Source: Pseudomonas sp. TH10
GTDB taxonomy: Bacteria; Pseudomonadota; Gammaproteobacteria; Pseudomonadales; Pseudomonadaceae
Length of the DNA stretch: 46,714 nucleotides
Direction: 5' to 3'
NCBI RefSeq assembly: GCF_016651255.1
Contig: NZ_JAEKEG010000048.1
Location: 1-46,714 of the forward strand
In this document: positions 29,428-40,231 of the stretch, piece after piece
Layout: every line of letters starts with the position of its first letter
How positions within the stretch are numbered: position 1 is the stretch's first letter
Position numbers and translations under genes: made by a program
Notes under the pieces: model-generated
Database searches by the model: none
Seen by the model: the letters and a program-made list of their open reading frames with translations, nothing else
What the model was told of the DNA's origin: nothing

Positions 29428-32103
29428 ATGGCACCCGAATTGGAGAGACCGGTGACCCATCTGTCGAGCAGCGAACCCGCACTCCTTCTGAAATCGACGC
29501 CGCCTCGAGCCCTTAAAAGCTTTATGGATCGCGAACGCCTCAAATTGAGCCGTCTCGAAATGGGCAGCGGTAACGCCACACTCCTTCTGGCGCCCACCGG
29601 CTTCGGCAAAACATCTCAGTTGGTCCAGTGGCGGCGTGACGCGCTGGCGCAGGGCGGGCTGGCGTTCTGGCACAGTCTCGACAATCGAGACACGCCAAGA
29701 CGCCTGATCGCAGGGCTTGCTCATTCGGCCCAGGCCACGTCGGGCAAGCGCGGCTTCGCGGGGCCGTTCATGCAATGGATAAGTGAATGTTCCGATGTTC
29801 AAGAAGCAGCGACAGCCTGGCTGGCAGAAATCGCAACGCTGTCAGTCAACGTTTTGCTTCTGCTCGATGATGTCGAGTTCCTGCCGGGAGACTCCCTGAG
29901 CCAGGTACTCGGTTACTTGCTGGGCAACGCACCCGCGAACCTGCACATTGCGTTGGCCGCACGCCCTACCAATGCTCTGATGTCGAGCGGCGTATTGAAC
30001 ACCTTTCCGATTACGCGCGTGACCGCTTCAGATTTGCGGCTGCGCCCGGAAGAAACACTGCAAGTGCTTTCATCAGCATTGGGCAGCAGCTGTAATCCGG
30101 AAGAAGGCATCAGCCTGCACGAGTTGACCGACGGCTGGCCACTGGGCGTGCAGCTAGCCGCCGCAACTGCCCATCGGATGGGCAGTCTGCAGGGGTTGTT
30201 AGCGGAGGGGGTCGGCGGATGTCCGACGCTACTTCATTGATAACCTGATTGACCGACAATCGGAAGTGGCGACCTACCTGTTGGTGCGTCTAGCCAATAT
30301 CGACCTCATCCATCCGGATTTATGTTTGGCGGTTTTCGAGGATGACGAGCTGGTTCGCCACCTGATGATTCTCCAGGACGAAACCCCCTTTTATCCCAGG
30401 CTGAGGGCAGCGAATGGATGCGTCTTCATCCCGTGGCACGCGAGGTTTTACGCGAGCGTTTCCTGCAGCTTCCAGAAGATGAACGACAGGGAATCGCAAG
30501 AAAGGCATCCGATTGGTACGTCGCTCATCAGTTTTGCAAAGAGGCGGCTGAGCAATCGTTTCTCGCAGGCGATATCGACAAGGCCCTGTCCCTGGTCGAA
30601 AGCACTTCTCACCAGATGATGGCCGGGGGTCGCAGCGATGAAATACTCGCCTGGTACAACCGCTTGTCGGCGGAAGAACTGCAGAAATACCCAGGCTTCT
30701 GGGCACCTGTGGCATGGGGTTTCGCTATGAGCGAACAACATTCCCTCGCCCACCCGCTCATCAAATTGATGCTCGACAAACCTGACCTGTCTGCGGCGGA
30801 ACACTTCGAGGCGGACTTGATCAGCGCCACGATTGCCGGATACACCGACAATGTCGACTTGATGGTTGAAATACTCGCCAGATGGCCGGCGCCCCCGCCT
30901 GAAGCGCGAATTGACGAGGCGCCCATCTACTGGGTAGTCAAGGGGTTCACCGCGCTATATGGAGGGAAGCCAGACCAGTCCCGACTGGACTTTTTACGCA
31001 TTGCCGATTTTGACAAGGCCCAAGCGTATTCTCCGATGGCCTATGGCTTTGCCGATTACGGCGTCGGCTTGAGCTATCTGTGGGAAGGCCGGTATGCGCT
31101 GGCAGAGCAGCATTTAAGGCCTGCACTGGCTCGCGCCGAAGAGCATATGGACCGACGCAACCCCGTTGTTTGCATGTTGGCTGCGTTGCTGGCTGAAGCG
31201 CAGTGGGAAAGCGATCAGGATGAAGGATGCACCGCATTGCTGGCGGGGCGCTTGATCGTACTGGAGCGACATGGCCTTCCAGATGCTCTGATGGCCGCCT
31301 ACAAAGTGTTGGCGCGCGTAGCAGACCACAAAGGGCGGCAGGACCAGGCACTGAATCTGCTGGAATCACTGCAAGCCATCGGGCAGGAAAACTCAATTTT
31401 GCGCGTTCAAGCCATGGCTCACTTCGAGCGCATCCGTTTGCACGCCGGGCATAGGCGAGGCAATACGGCAATGGCCATCAGTGCGCAACTGGACGAATTG
31501 CTGCGTGCGAATCCAGTGCACTCCACCGGACTGTTTGATACCTCTTTGGAGTTGTATTCTGATTTGGCCCGCGCCCACGCCTGTCTCGCCGATGACGACC
31601 TGGTGATTGCCATAAGGGCCGCAGATTCAGCGAAGCGCTTGGCGGAAAAGCTCAAACGTCACGGTGATTCCATCGAAGCACGCCTGGTGTGTGCCGAAGT
31701 GTTGCGCCGGCAAGGCTCCCATGATGCAAGCGGTGTATATGCCGAGGCCATAAGCCTCGCAACCGCAGGTGGAATGGGCCGGCTCTTACGTGAGCGCGTA
31801 AACGGTATCCACCCGACACCCACCCATTCGAAACCGGCAGCTGAAGACAAACCCAAGGAAAGTGTTGCCGCTGCGCCAAAGGACTCGCTCCTGCTAGGCG
31901 CAGGTCTGTTGACCCTGAAGGAACGAGAAATCCTGACCCTGCTCACCCGTAGTCTGAGTAATCGAGAAATCGCTCGCGCGATGGACATCAGTGAACAGAC
32001 GGTCAAATGGCACATAAAAAATCTGTTCAACAAGCTGGATGCCGGCAGTCGCAAGCATGTAGTGGCAAGGGCAAGTATGCTCGGGCTGACTGAACGAGTT
32101 TGA
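29428..32103 (+). pseudogene. Large LuxR-family (MalT/LAL-type) transcriptional activator, two compensating frameshifts
   Basis: This is an ATP-binding regulator of about 890 residues. The Walker A box LLAPTGFGKTSQL lies near residue 55, and Walker B VLLLLDDVEFL near 155. A long helical repeat (TPR-like) middle follows, and a C-terminal LuxR helix-turn-helix reads LTLKEREILTLL, LSNREIARAMDISEQTVKWH and IKNLFNKL. The frame leaves near 30217 and returns near 30400, so only about 60 residues are affected. The ATG at 29428 has a poor binding site; a GTG at 29452 after GGAGAG may be the true start. Such proteins usually act as inducer-responsive activators. It is the second regulator of the island, divergent from the SDR/MaoC genes and convergent with the uptake block. 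Confidence 0.86.
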
Positions 32104-32147
32104 ACTACTGACCCAAACACTCGTGAGTATCGGGTATTTCGAAAACA

Positions 32148-32174
32148 ACCAGGACTTTAACTTACAGTCCTGGT
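32148..32174. terminator. Hairpin between convergent regulator and phosphatase genes
   Basis: A 9-base perfect stem, ACCAGGACT and its complement, encloses a 9-base loop 45 bases after the regulator stop. The T tract is poor. Its position between convergent genes suggests a terminator. Confidence 0.55.
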
Positions 32175-32221
32175 GGCTGGGTGGCGTGTCATTCCCGTTT
32201 CGAAGGCACGCAAGCACGGGT

Positions 32222-33069
32222 CTACAGTACTCCCGGAATCTTGATCGCCAGCGCTGCTGCTTCGGTTACGCAGTCACCATCAGGCTGGCGGCCTTTGAGT
32301 CGCAGCGCGTCGATTTCAACACGTGCGACCTCCATATCGGCTTTAAAAGTTGTGCTGGAATGCAGATGCGCCACCGTTCCAGCCGCCACCGTACGACCTT
32401 CCAGAATATCGCTCTGCCAATGCGCGTTGCACACCAGACGACTTCACCATAAGCGCGTCCCCGCGCGAGTAACGCATTGGTGCGGTCAGGAGCCAGCTCA
32501 CTTAACACCAGCGCCCAGGCCCAGCCAACCGAAGTATGGCCCGATGGATACGACCCATCCTTGCGCAACCCTCCCTCGTCTGAAGGCGTGCAGGTCGCTT
32601 CCTTGAAGTAAACAAACGGCCGAACCTGGCTGTAGTAGTTTTTAGCGCCATAGGTTGCAAGTCCTGCGTCAGTCATCGTCCTTCGCAACAGCACATACAA
32701 GCGTGGCGTGTCCTTTTGGTTAATGGATATCCCCAGCGCACAGGAGAACGTAGAGGCCGCCGCTGGAAAGCTCAGGTCGGCATCTTTGACAGCCTGCGTA
32801 TAACGTGGCGTATCGCGCAACTGCTGCGACGCGCGACTGACGGCCTGGTCATTGTTGAACGCGGACGAGTCCATCGCAGGCGGGGGCGGTAATAATAAAT
32901 GACTGTCAGGCAGATCCTTGCCAAGGTAGCCGGCCAGGAGTCCGGGGCGAATCTCGGGTACGTTTTCCGACCCTGTCACCCGCGTGCTGCTGTCTGGCGC
33001 GGCCAAGGCAAAACCGGCGATTGCCAGGCCTGTCAGGATTGAGAGCAGGTTTTTCTTATAGGTAGTCAT
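32222..33069 (-). CDS. Class A acid phosphatase (PAP2 superfamily), periplasmic, one frameshift
   Basis: This protein starts with a signal peptide (MTTYKKNLLSILTGLAIAG, then ALAAPDSS). The vanadium-type phosphatase motifs follow: YSQVRPF, and YPSGHTSVGWAWAL. The third motif is cut by a frameshift near 32434. Adding one A to the run there restores GESRLVCNAHWQSD, the exact SRx5Hx3D signature of class A acid phosphatases. The other frame ends normally at 32222, for about 282 residues. It would remove phosphate from organic esters in the periplasm. It is the last gene of the long minus-strand uptake block; its link to the pathway is unclear. Confidence 0.86.
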
Positions 33070-33182
33070 AACCACTTATATCGAGTCAGTGTCGATGGTT
33101 GTGAGGACGGTAATAGCCCCTTCGACCGTTCGATGTTCAGGGGCATCACCACGCCGCCCCATGACAAGGGGCGAGGCGGTTA

Positions 33183-35689
33183 TCACTTCGTTATGTCACA
33201 CGCAACCGGTGTGGGCTTCTTTAATGCCGGGCCTGTTGCGCTCTTTCCACCTCGATAGACCACGCGAGTTGGCAGTAGAAAATGAGACAACGCGGGAATC
33301 AGGATCAGCGCTCCGAGCATGTTCCAGACGAACATGAAGGCCAGCAATATCCCCATATCGGCCTGGAACTTGATTGGAGAAAATGCCCAGGTAATGACGC
33401 CCGCTGCGAGCGTGATGCCCACCAGGGCGACAACCTTTCCGGTAAATTGCACCGCCCGCTTATAAGCTTCAGCTAGCGGCAAGCCCAGACGTTGCTGCGC
33501 CAACTGTACCGAGAGCAGATAGAGCGCGTAATCGATGCCGATACCAACACCGAGCGCAATCACCGGCAATGTCGCCACCTTGACACCGATGCCCAACATC
33601 ACCATCAGGGCTTCACAGAGGATGGAGGTGACAATCAATGGAACAACGGCAACGACCACCGCGCGCCAGTTTCGGAAGGTCACGAAGCACAACAGGATTA
33701 CGGCTAAATAAACATAAGCCAACATGGTGTGGTTAGCTTCTTTGACAACGATATTGGTCGTTGCCTCAACGCCCGCATTACCGGCAGCAAGCAGGAACTT
33801 CAAATCCTTGTTGCCATGTTGCTCGGCAAAGGCTGCGGCGGTCTTGACGACCCTATCAAGGGTTTCAGCTTTATGATCGCTGAGGTAGGCGATAACCGGC
33901 ATTACCGAGCATTCAGTGTTGAATAATTCAGGGTTATTAACGGTCGCTTGTTGAGCGCCGTAGTTGAGCACATCCTGATTCTGGCTGATGGTCAGCCACT
34001 TCATGCTGCCCTCATAGGAACCGGTAGTAATCTGACGCACCGCGTTAACCAGCGATACCGTCGTCTGTACGCCGGGTAACTGCTGCAGTTCCCAGGCCAG
34101 ACGATCGGCCTCGACCAGCGTTTGATACTTGAGGCACCCTTCCAGCGGCGTCTTGACGATGACTGCAAAGAGGTCACTGGACAACGAGTAGTTCTTCGTT
34201 ACATAGGCGTTATCGAGGTTATAACGAGAGTTGGCGCGCAGCTCGGGAGCGCCGGAATCAAGATCACCGATCTTCAGATTCAGGCTAACCACAAACCCAA
34301 TGGCGGTCAGTAATGCCGCCACAACCAGAGCACCCGTTGCCCAGCGTCGCTCGGTAAAGCGATCAAGAAAGGACCAGACGGCGCCTGCCGAGGCCCCCTT
34401 GGACTCCAGCTGTTCTGCTTTCAGGCTACGGGCAGCCGCTTTAGGGCTGACGCCAAGGTAGGACAGTAAAACCGGCAATAACAGAAGGTTGGTAAAGATC
34501 AGTACGGCCACGCCAACACTTGCGGTCAGCGCGAGGTCTTTGATAACCGGGATATCTACCGTCATCAGCACCGCAAAACCCACCGCGTCCGCCAGTAACG
34601 CAGTCAACCCTGCAAGAAACAACCGGCGAAATGTGTAGCGCGCCGCCACCAGTTTGTGGGTGCCACGCGCGATATCCTGCATGATCCCGTTCATTTTTTG
34701 CGCGCCATGGCTTACGCCAATTGCAAAAATCAGAAAAGGGACGAGCACTGAATAGGGGTCAAGTTCAAAACCCAACAGCCGGACGAGCCCCAATTGCCAG
34801 ACAATAGCGGCAAGTGAGCAGAACAGGACCAGCAGCGTACTGCGAACGCATCGGGTGTAGGCGTAAATGAGTCCGGCGGCAATCAGCGCAGCCACCAGAA
34901 AAAGCTCATGACTTTGACCAGTCCATCGATCAAATCACCGACGAGCTTGGCAAAACCAATGATATGAATTTTAACTGCCGCTGCGTTGTTAGCGCCTGCC
35001 TGGCCGTCACCGGTTTCAGCATGCTGATACTTGGCACGGATGTCCTCTAGCGCCTTGGACAGCGTCGTATAATCGAGCTTCTCACCGGTTTGAGGGTTCT
35101 TATCGAGAAGCGGCACAAAGATCATGCTGGACTTGTAGTCATTGGAGACCAACTGCCCAACAATCCCTGAACGGGCGATATTATGCTTCAGGACATCGAC
35201 AGACTGGGGCGAGCCGTTGTAGGTGTCCGGCATCACGGGGCCACCGGTGAAGCCTTCTTCAGAGACCTCTGTCCAACGCACAGAGGCCGTCCACAGCGAC
35301 TTCATCCAGGCACGATCGACCCCAGGCGTTAGAAAAATATCGTCATTGATCTGTTTTAATACTTCCAGGTATTCAGGAGCGAAAAGATCGCCATTGACGC
35401 TCTCAACCACGACTCGAACCGAGTTGCCTAACCCACGTAACTCTCTTTGGTTATCGAAGTAGTTCTGAATATAAGGATGCCCTTGCGGCAGCATTTTTTC
35501 GTAGCCGGCGTTTACGACCAACTTTGTCGCCTGCAGCGCCAACAAAACGGTGATCACGATACAACTGATCACCAGAAATGCTCGATGATTGAATACGAGG
35601 CGCTCCAATGCGCTTCCGGAGTGACGATCGAAATCTTTGAGATCGCGTATTACCGGCATCGTTTCAAAGTCATTAGAGGCGGTGGCCAT
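33183..35689 (-). CDS. RND-superfamily (MMPL/SSD-type) transporter, one frameshift
   Basis: This is an inner-membrane permease of about 835 residues with the RND plan: one N-terminal helix (HRAFLVISCIVITVLLALQ), a large periplasmic loop (GYEKMLPQGHPYIQNYF), a helix bundle, a second loop and a second bundle. PFLIFAIGVSHGAQKMNGI and ALGVGIGIDYALYLL mark the two permease bundles. The frame breaks near 34890 at a run of five A, between SFF and ALIAAGLIYAY. Relatives lie beside DUF1302/DUF1329 genes in several lipid and aromatic catabolic clusters, where they are thought to move hydrophobic substrates. The direction of transport is unknown. The ATG follows a GGAGAG site. Confidence 0.88.
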
Positions 35690-35819
35690 TTCTTCTCTCC
35701 TTATTCTTATAGCCGAGGTAATCAGCGGGCATTGGAGGCTAAATCACACGTCCGGAATTCAAATGCCGGGTACACCGGAGCGTATACAGACGCCGTTGTT
35801 CGACAGGCATCAAGGGACG

Positions 35820-36893
35820 TTACGGAACTTGTTCGATCTGCACGCCGCGAGCGCTTGAAATAGCAATTTTATTTTTTCCAGCGGATGTGACCGCTGTGAA
35901 CGGCAATGGCCGAATGCCAGGTATTAGCGTGAAGGAGGCTCCATCGTCGATGCTGATCAGCGCCTGACCCGCTTGACTGACCGCAACCAAACGTCCGTCA
36001 TCCAATACAGACGCACCGAACAAGCCTGACTCAATACCGCTCTCGACTTTATTCCAGGACTTGCCCTCATCTGCAGTGCGATAGACATTGCCACGCATGC
36101 CAAAGGCAGTAACCCCAGTGGTCGTCGCCGCGAGGGCGAAGAAACTGCCGCGATAAGGAGTAGGTTCTGCCACGAAGCGCTCACGCGCGGGATCCAACCG
36201 CAAGAACAACCCTTGCTCTCCCACTATGTAGGCGCGATCCCCCATCCCGCGGATGGCATTAAAGTGGTACAGGTTCGGGTTTTCGGTACGGTCAAACCAC
36301 GAAACCCAATGTTTACCCGCGTCAGTGGTTTTAAAAACCAGGTTATAAGCACCCACTACAAACCCGTTGTTCTCATCGGCAAACCAGACATCCAGAAACG
36401 GCTTGTCGGGACCCGCTTCCTGGTTACGAATGGCTTCGGTCAGGAGTGCCTGCGTTCGGCTCGATTGATCACCTGCTTCGATCTGTTGCTGTAAAGCGTT
36501 GACCACCAGGTCATTGGCCTGCCGACCATCCAGCTGCTTGACCCAGGAGGCACCGCCGTCTTGGCTGTGCACTATCACACCATCCTGGCCTACCGCCCAG
36601 CCTGCCTTGGCATTTACGAAGTACACCGCCGTCAGATCCGAACTCACCGGCACAGATGCCTGTTTCCAGGTTCCTCCTTGATCGTCAGAGTAGATAATGT
36701 GTCCACGCTGTCCGACTGCCACTAATCGACCGTCGACGTCGACCACTCCCTGCATCAAGGAGAGACTGGCCAGGACGCTTTGCCGTGCAGGCAAGTCCAG
36801 AGGCGCAATAAAGTCCGCACCCAAAACAAAGGGCGCTGCCACAGAGATCGTCAACGCGAGAACGGCGTTACGAATTAAATAAAAAACGCTCAT
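35820..36893 (-). CDS. Ycf48/Hcf136-like beta-propeller protein, exported
   Basis: This protein of 357 residues from the ATG at 36893 (MSVFYLIRNAVLALTISVAA) has a signal peptide. A propeller of repeated blades follows, each with a pattern like GHIIYSDDQGGTWKQ, GVIVHSQDGGASWVKQ, LVFKTTDAGKHWVSW, NVYRTADEGKSWNKV and ALISIDDGASFTLI. Such Ycf48-like proteins commonly accompany the RND/DUF1329/DUF1302 genes. Their function outside photosynthetic organisms is not established; a scaffold role in a transport complex is an inference. The frame is intact. An AGGTG site precedes this ATG. Confidence 0.85.
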   Translation of the reverse strand: MSVFYLIRNAVLALTISVAAPFVLGADFIAPLDLPARQSVLASLSLMQGVVDVDGRLVAVGQRGHIIYSDDQGGTWKQASVPVSSDLTAVYFVNAKAGWAVGQDGVIVHSQDGGASWVKQLDGRQANDLVVNALQQQIEAGDQSSRTQALLTEAIRNQEAGPDKPFLDVWFADENNGFVVGAYNLVFKTTDAGKHWVSWFDRTENPNLYHFNAIRGMGDRAYIVGEQGLFLRLDPARERFVAEPTPYRGSFFALAATTTGVTAFGMRGNVYRTADEGKSWNKVESGIESGLFGASVLDDGRLVAVSQAGQALISIDDGASFTLIPGIRPLPFTAVTSAGKNKIAISSARGVQIEQVP

Positions 36894-36960
36894 CAGATGC
36901 ACCTACTTTACTGGCACCGAGTTGTCTATTCGACAACCCGGTGCGGACCACAAGGCTAAC

Positions 36961-38327
36961 TCAACGAATGCCCTGGCCTGCCAAGGCATCCGGCGACCAG
37001 TCATACTCGGTCAACGGCTCAATAAATTTAACGCCGTAATAGGACCCAAGATTGACGCCAGTCATCGCATAAGACCCCGATATCAAATCGTAGGTAGCGT
37101 TGGCATCAGCAGATGGCGCGGGCATCTCGTAGGCGGCGGTAATAAAGGAGAAACCTCCGCGATACAACTTCCCTCGTGCATCGTATTGATCCGACGCCAA
37201 GGCCACCCAGCTATCCTCGTCGACGTAGAAGACGCGCTTGGCATAGATGTGGCGCTTGCCTGGTTTAAGCGTTGCTTCAACGACCCAAACCCGATGGAGT
37301 TCCCAGCGCACAACGTCAGGATTGAGGTGATTCGGTTTAGTGACGTCCTCACCCTTCGTTTCATAGAGCATGCGATAGTCATTGTACGGAACGATCATTT
37401 CCTTCTTGCCTACCAGCTTGAAGTCATAACGATCCAGTGCCCCGTTGAATATCCAGGAGTCGTCGTAGGTCGACATCCCAGCATTACCCGGGTTAGGGGT
37501 GTCGTAGGAAATATCAGGCGCCAGCTTGACCCTGCGTTGTCCAGGCAGGTACTGCCAGGCTCTACGGGGTTTTACCGATGGATTGACGGAGTCGACGGTC
37601 AGTACGCCTTCACCGGCACGGCGTGCAGGGCCCAAATATTGGATTTTGAGTCTGAAGTAGGTGTCGGTTGCGGCAATTTCACCGGTTTTTTCGGGTCGTA
37701 TATCGGGTACTCCTGGGTGATCTCCCCGGTGGTCGACAGCGTTGCTTTACCCGCCGAATCGACCACTACACTGTCGAATTTACTGATGTAAGCCTGCCCT
37801 ACGTAACGCAGCAGGTGGTTCCACATCACCTCATTACCGGTTTTGGGAATGGGGAATGGATAACCCGCATGAGCACCTTTCAACCCTACACCTTCGTCAG
37901 TCGTACTGGCGCCTGTGGCGTTCTTGAAAGTGTTGTCAGTGACGAATTTAGGCAATGCGACTGAACGATGGGTGGGGTAAAGATCCACTCGATAGGAGTC
38001 TGGATATCTTTCCAGCAACTGCTGGGTTGCAACTGTCAACTTATCCTTGTATTGAGCCATGTTCTTGGAAGTAATCGAAATCAGTGGCTTTTCATTTGAA
38101 TAAGGGTCTGGGCGAATGCCGCTTCCAGACTTGTAAGCGGCTGGCGGCGTCGTGAGCCCACCGGTATAAGCCGGAATTGACTGGTCAGCATTCCCGGCTT
38201 TTTCGGCCCCGACCAGCGTTAGCGTCGTACCCAGTTGTTTGGCTTCTTCTGCAGTGACTGCAGCGTGAGCCGCCATACTGAAAGCAGCACTGAGGGCGAC
38301 AGCCAGTATGCATTTAGAGAACGTCAT
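36961..38327 (-). CDS. DUF1329 family periplasmic/outer-membrane protein (LolB-like fold), one frameshift
   Basis: The protein starts with a clear signal peptide (MTFSKCILAVALSAAFSMAA, then HA) and continues as a DUF1329 domain of about 455 residues in all. Segments include AEEAKQLGTTLTLVGAEKAG, PAYTGGL, GYPFPIP, EVMWNHLLRY, GQRRVKLAPDI and DDSWIFNGALDRYDFKLVG. The frame shifts near 37635, and the two parts join through YLGPARRAGEG without loss. DUF1329 proteins are nearly always next to DUF1302 genes. A role in carrying hydrophobic molecules across the periplasm has been proposed but not proven. It lies 20 bases after the DUF1302 gene. Confidence 0.87.
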
Positions 38328-38347
38328 ATTCAGCTCCTCTGATTACG

Positions 38348-40123
38348 TCAGAATGTGGTCTTTAATGTAAGGGACACAAAGCCACGGTCTTGAAGCAGGG
38401 AGTTATTCCCGCTAGCAGACGCGATTTGCCCTTCGGTATCGGTTCTGTACTTGCCGAAGTAGTCGACATAGCTCAAGTCAACTTTGTACTGTTGATATAT
38501 ATCGGCGCTGACACCGACCGAATAGGTGCCGGCATGCTCGTTACCGCCCGCTGAAACCGCGGAAGTACCCGACAGCCCAGTTGAGTAGGCCAACGGCATG
38601 GAAAGGTCTATGCCCGGGAACACTTGGAACCAGGTAGGTTTAAACGTAGCCGCCAGCCCAAAGAAGTCCTTGGTGACCTTGTCGATACCGTCGTAATCAC
38701 TGCGACCTTTAAACAGAGCCTCGCCCGAAGTCACTTTCTGCCAACGGTTCCATTGCAACTCGCCTATCCAGTCCGCTTTATCAAAAAACGGATTAGGGGC
38801 AATGGAACCTACCAGGTTGAATACCCCGTGCCAGGTATCGCCGACAGCCCCGGCTGCGTCGCCGCTATTGGGCAGCGAAGAAATCGCCCCCGGAGTTACG
38901 GCGGCAATCGCTTGTGGAAGAATCAATACGGCATCACTGGACAGCGGCATGTTCACCCGATAGCTCAGGTCAGCGCCCACACTGATGCCTTCAATATTTT
39001 TAGAGACGCTAATACCGTAGATGTCGATATCACCGGGGTACACCAGGCGATACTGGCCAATGCTCCCGTTTTGCAATTGCGTGAGACTGGCGGCAGAAGG
39101 ATTGATGTAGCAAGTGGCAGGCCCCAGCGCCTGATAACCAAGCCCTGCGCAGCCAGCAGCGGGCACAGCCGCTACCGCCGGAGTGATGGCTAACTGAGGT
39201 TGGATGTCAGCCGTTTTACGGTAGTAGAAACCCATCGTGGCATCCAGCCACTCAGGGCTCCAGCGACCCGCAACACCCCAATCACCGGTCTTGTTCGGTG
39301 TCACATCATGCGCGCGCAGAAAACGGCTGCCGCCACCGGCAGAAAGTGATTCGCCACCATCAAGAATCATGTCTTGAGAACCCAGAAATGACCCTGTCTC
39401 CGGCAGTCGAAAGGGAGCCCAATCGAGAAAGTATTGAGCCGCGAGCGAAAACTCGGGAGTCATCAACATCTGTGCGGAAATCGCATTTCGCGGTATCAGT
39501 AATTCTTTCGCCTCGGTTCCTGGCACTGATAAGGACTTGCGCAAATCAACCGGAGACTGGCCGTAACTGATGCCATGAATGGGCGACAGCAACGACTCAC
39601 CCCAATACAAGGTATGACGACCGGCCTTGACGTTGACAGGCATGTCCCCGGCATTGAATCCACCAAATACGAAAGCATCCAGAATCTCGCCGGACACACC
39701 CTTATGGAAGCGCTCGGTCGTGTTGCCAAGACCTAAAGCCGGCACTCCATTTTCCAAGTGGTTGGACGACGCAACATTATTGTTATCAAGGTTGTTATAA
39801 GCATCGTCGTACCAGGTAGCCGCACTGACCCGAAAGCCCATATTGCCCTTGTAGACGACATCAAACTCTGAAAGCACGTCGACACGACTGGAGACGGTGC
39901 CTTTATCAAAGTTACGATCACCGTCGTCGTAATTCGGACTTGCCAGGAGGTGCTTGTCCTGACTGTTAACCCTGTTGGCGTAGTTATACTTGACAGTGTT
40001 ATCCCAACGTACTTTGAAGTCGGTGTTTCCCGTATCAACTTCGATGGCGTGCGCCACACCGATATTTGAGGCGAACAATAGTGCAAAAGCCGCTGCATGC
40101 GACTCTCTGATGTGGTGAGTCAT
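38348..40123 (-). CDS. DUF1302 family outer-membrane beta-barrel protein
   Basis: This 591-residue exported protein begins with a signal peptide (cut probably after VAHA). It has alternating beta strands and ends in a terminal phenylalanine (SLTLKTTF), as outer-membrane barrels do. Segments such as KAGRHTLYWGESLLSPIHGI and ISYGQSPVDLRKSLSVPG are typical of DUF1302. It may form the outer-membrane entry for the hydrophobic substrate, together with the DUF1329 and RND proteins; this is an inference from context. GGAGGAG precedes the ATG. The frame is intact. Confidence 0.9.
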   Translation of the reverse strand: MTHHIRESHAAAFALLFASNIGVAHAIEVDTGNTDFKVRWDNTVKYNYANRVNSQDKHLLASPNYDDGDRNFDKGTVSSRVDVLSEFDVVYKGNMGFRVSAATWYDDAYNNLDNNNVASSNHLENGVPALGLGNTTERFHKGVSGEILDAFVFGGFNAGDMPVNVKAGRHTLYWGESLLSPIHGISYGQSPVDLRKSLSVPGTEAKELLIPRNAISAQMLMTPEFSLAAQYFLDWAPFRLPETGSFLGSQDMILDGGESLSAGGGSRFLRAHDVTPNKTGDWGVAGRWSPEWLDATMGFYYRKTADIQPQLAITPAVAAVPAAGCAGLGYQALGPATCYINPSAASLTQLQNGSIGQYRLVYPGDIDIYGISVSKNIEGISVGADLSYRVNMPLSSDAVLILPQAIAAVTPGAISSLPNSGDAAGAVGDTWHGVFNLVGSIAPNPFFDKADWIGELQWNRWQKVTSGEALFKGRSDYDGIDKVTKDFFGLAATFKPTWFQVFPGIDLSMPLAYSTGLSGTSAVSAGGNEHAGTYSVGVSADIYQQYKVDLSYVDYFGKYRTDTEGQIASASGNNSLLQDRGFVSLTLKTTF

Positions 40124-40231
40124 TGTATTCGCTCCTCCAGTCGGTCACAGCCGACTTTTTTTGTTTTTGTTAACGTAGAAAGAGTTACTTGAGCAACTTA
40201 CAAACAGATGTTTATAAGCCTCGGGAATCTT

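Noticed and set aside
33152..33177. GC-rich inverted repeat between the RND gene and the phosphatase considered as a terminator
   Set aside because: The genes on both sides run in the same direction, the stem has a bulge and no T tract follows.
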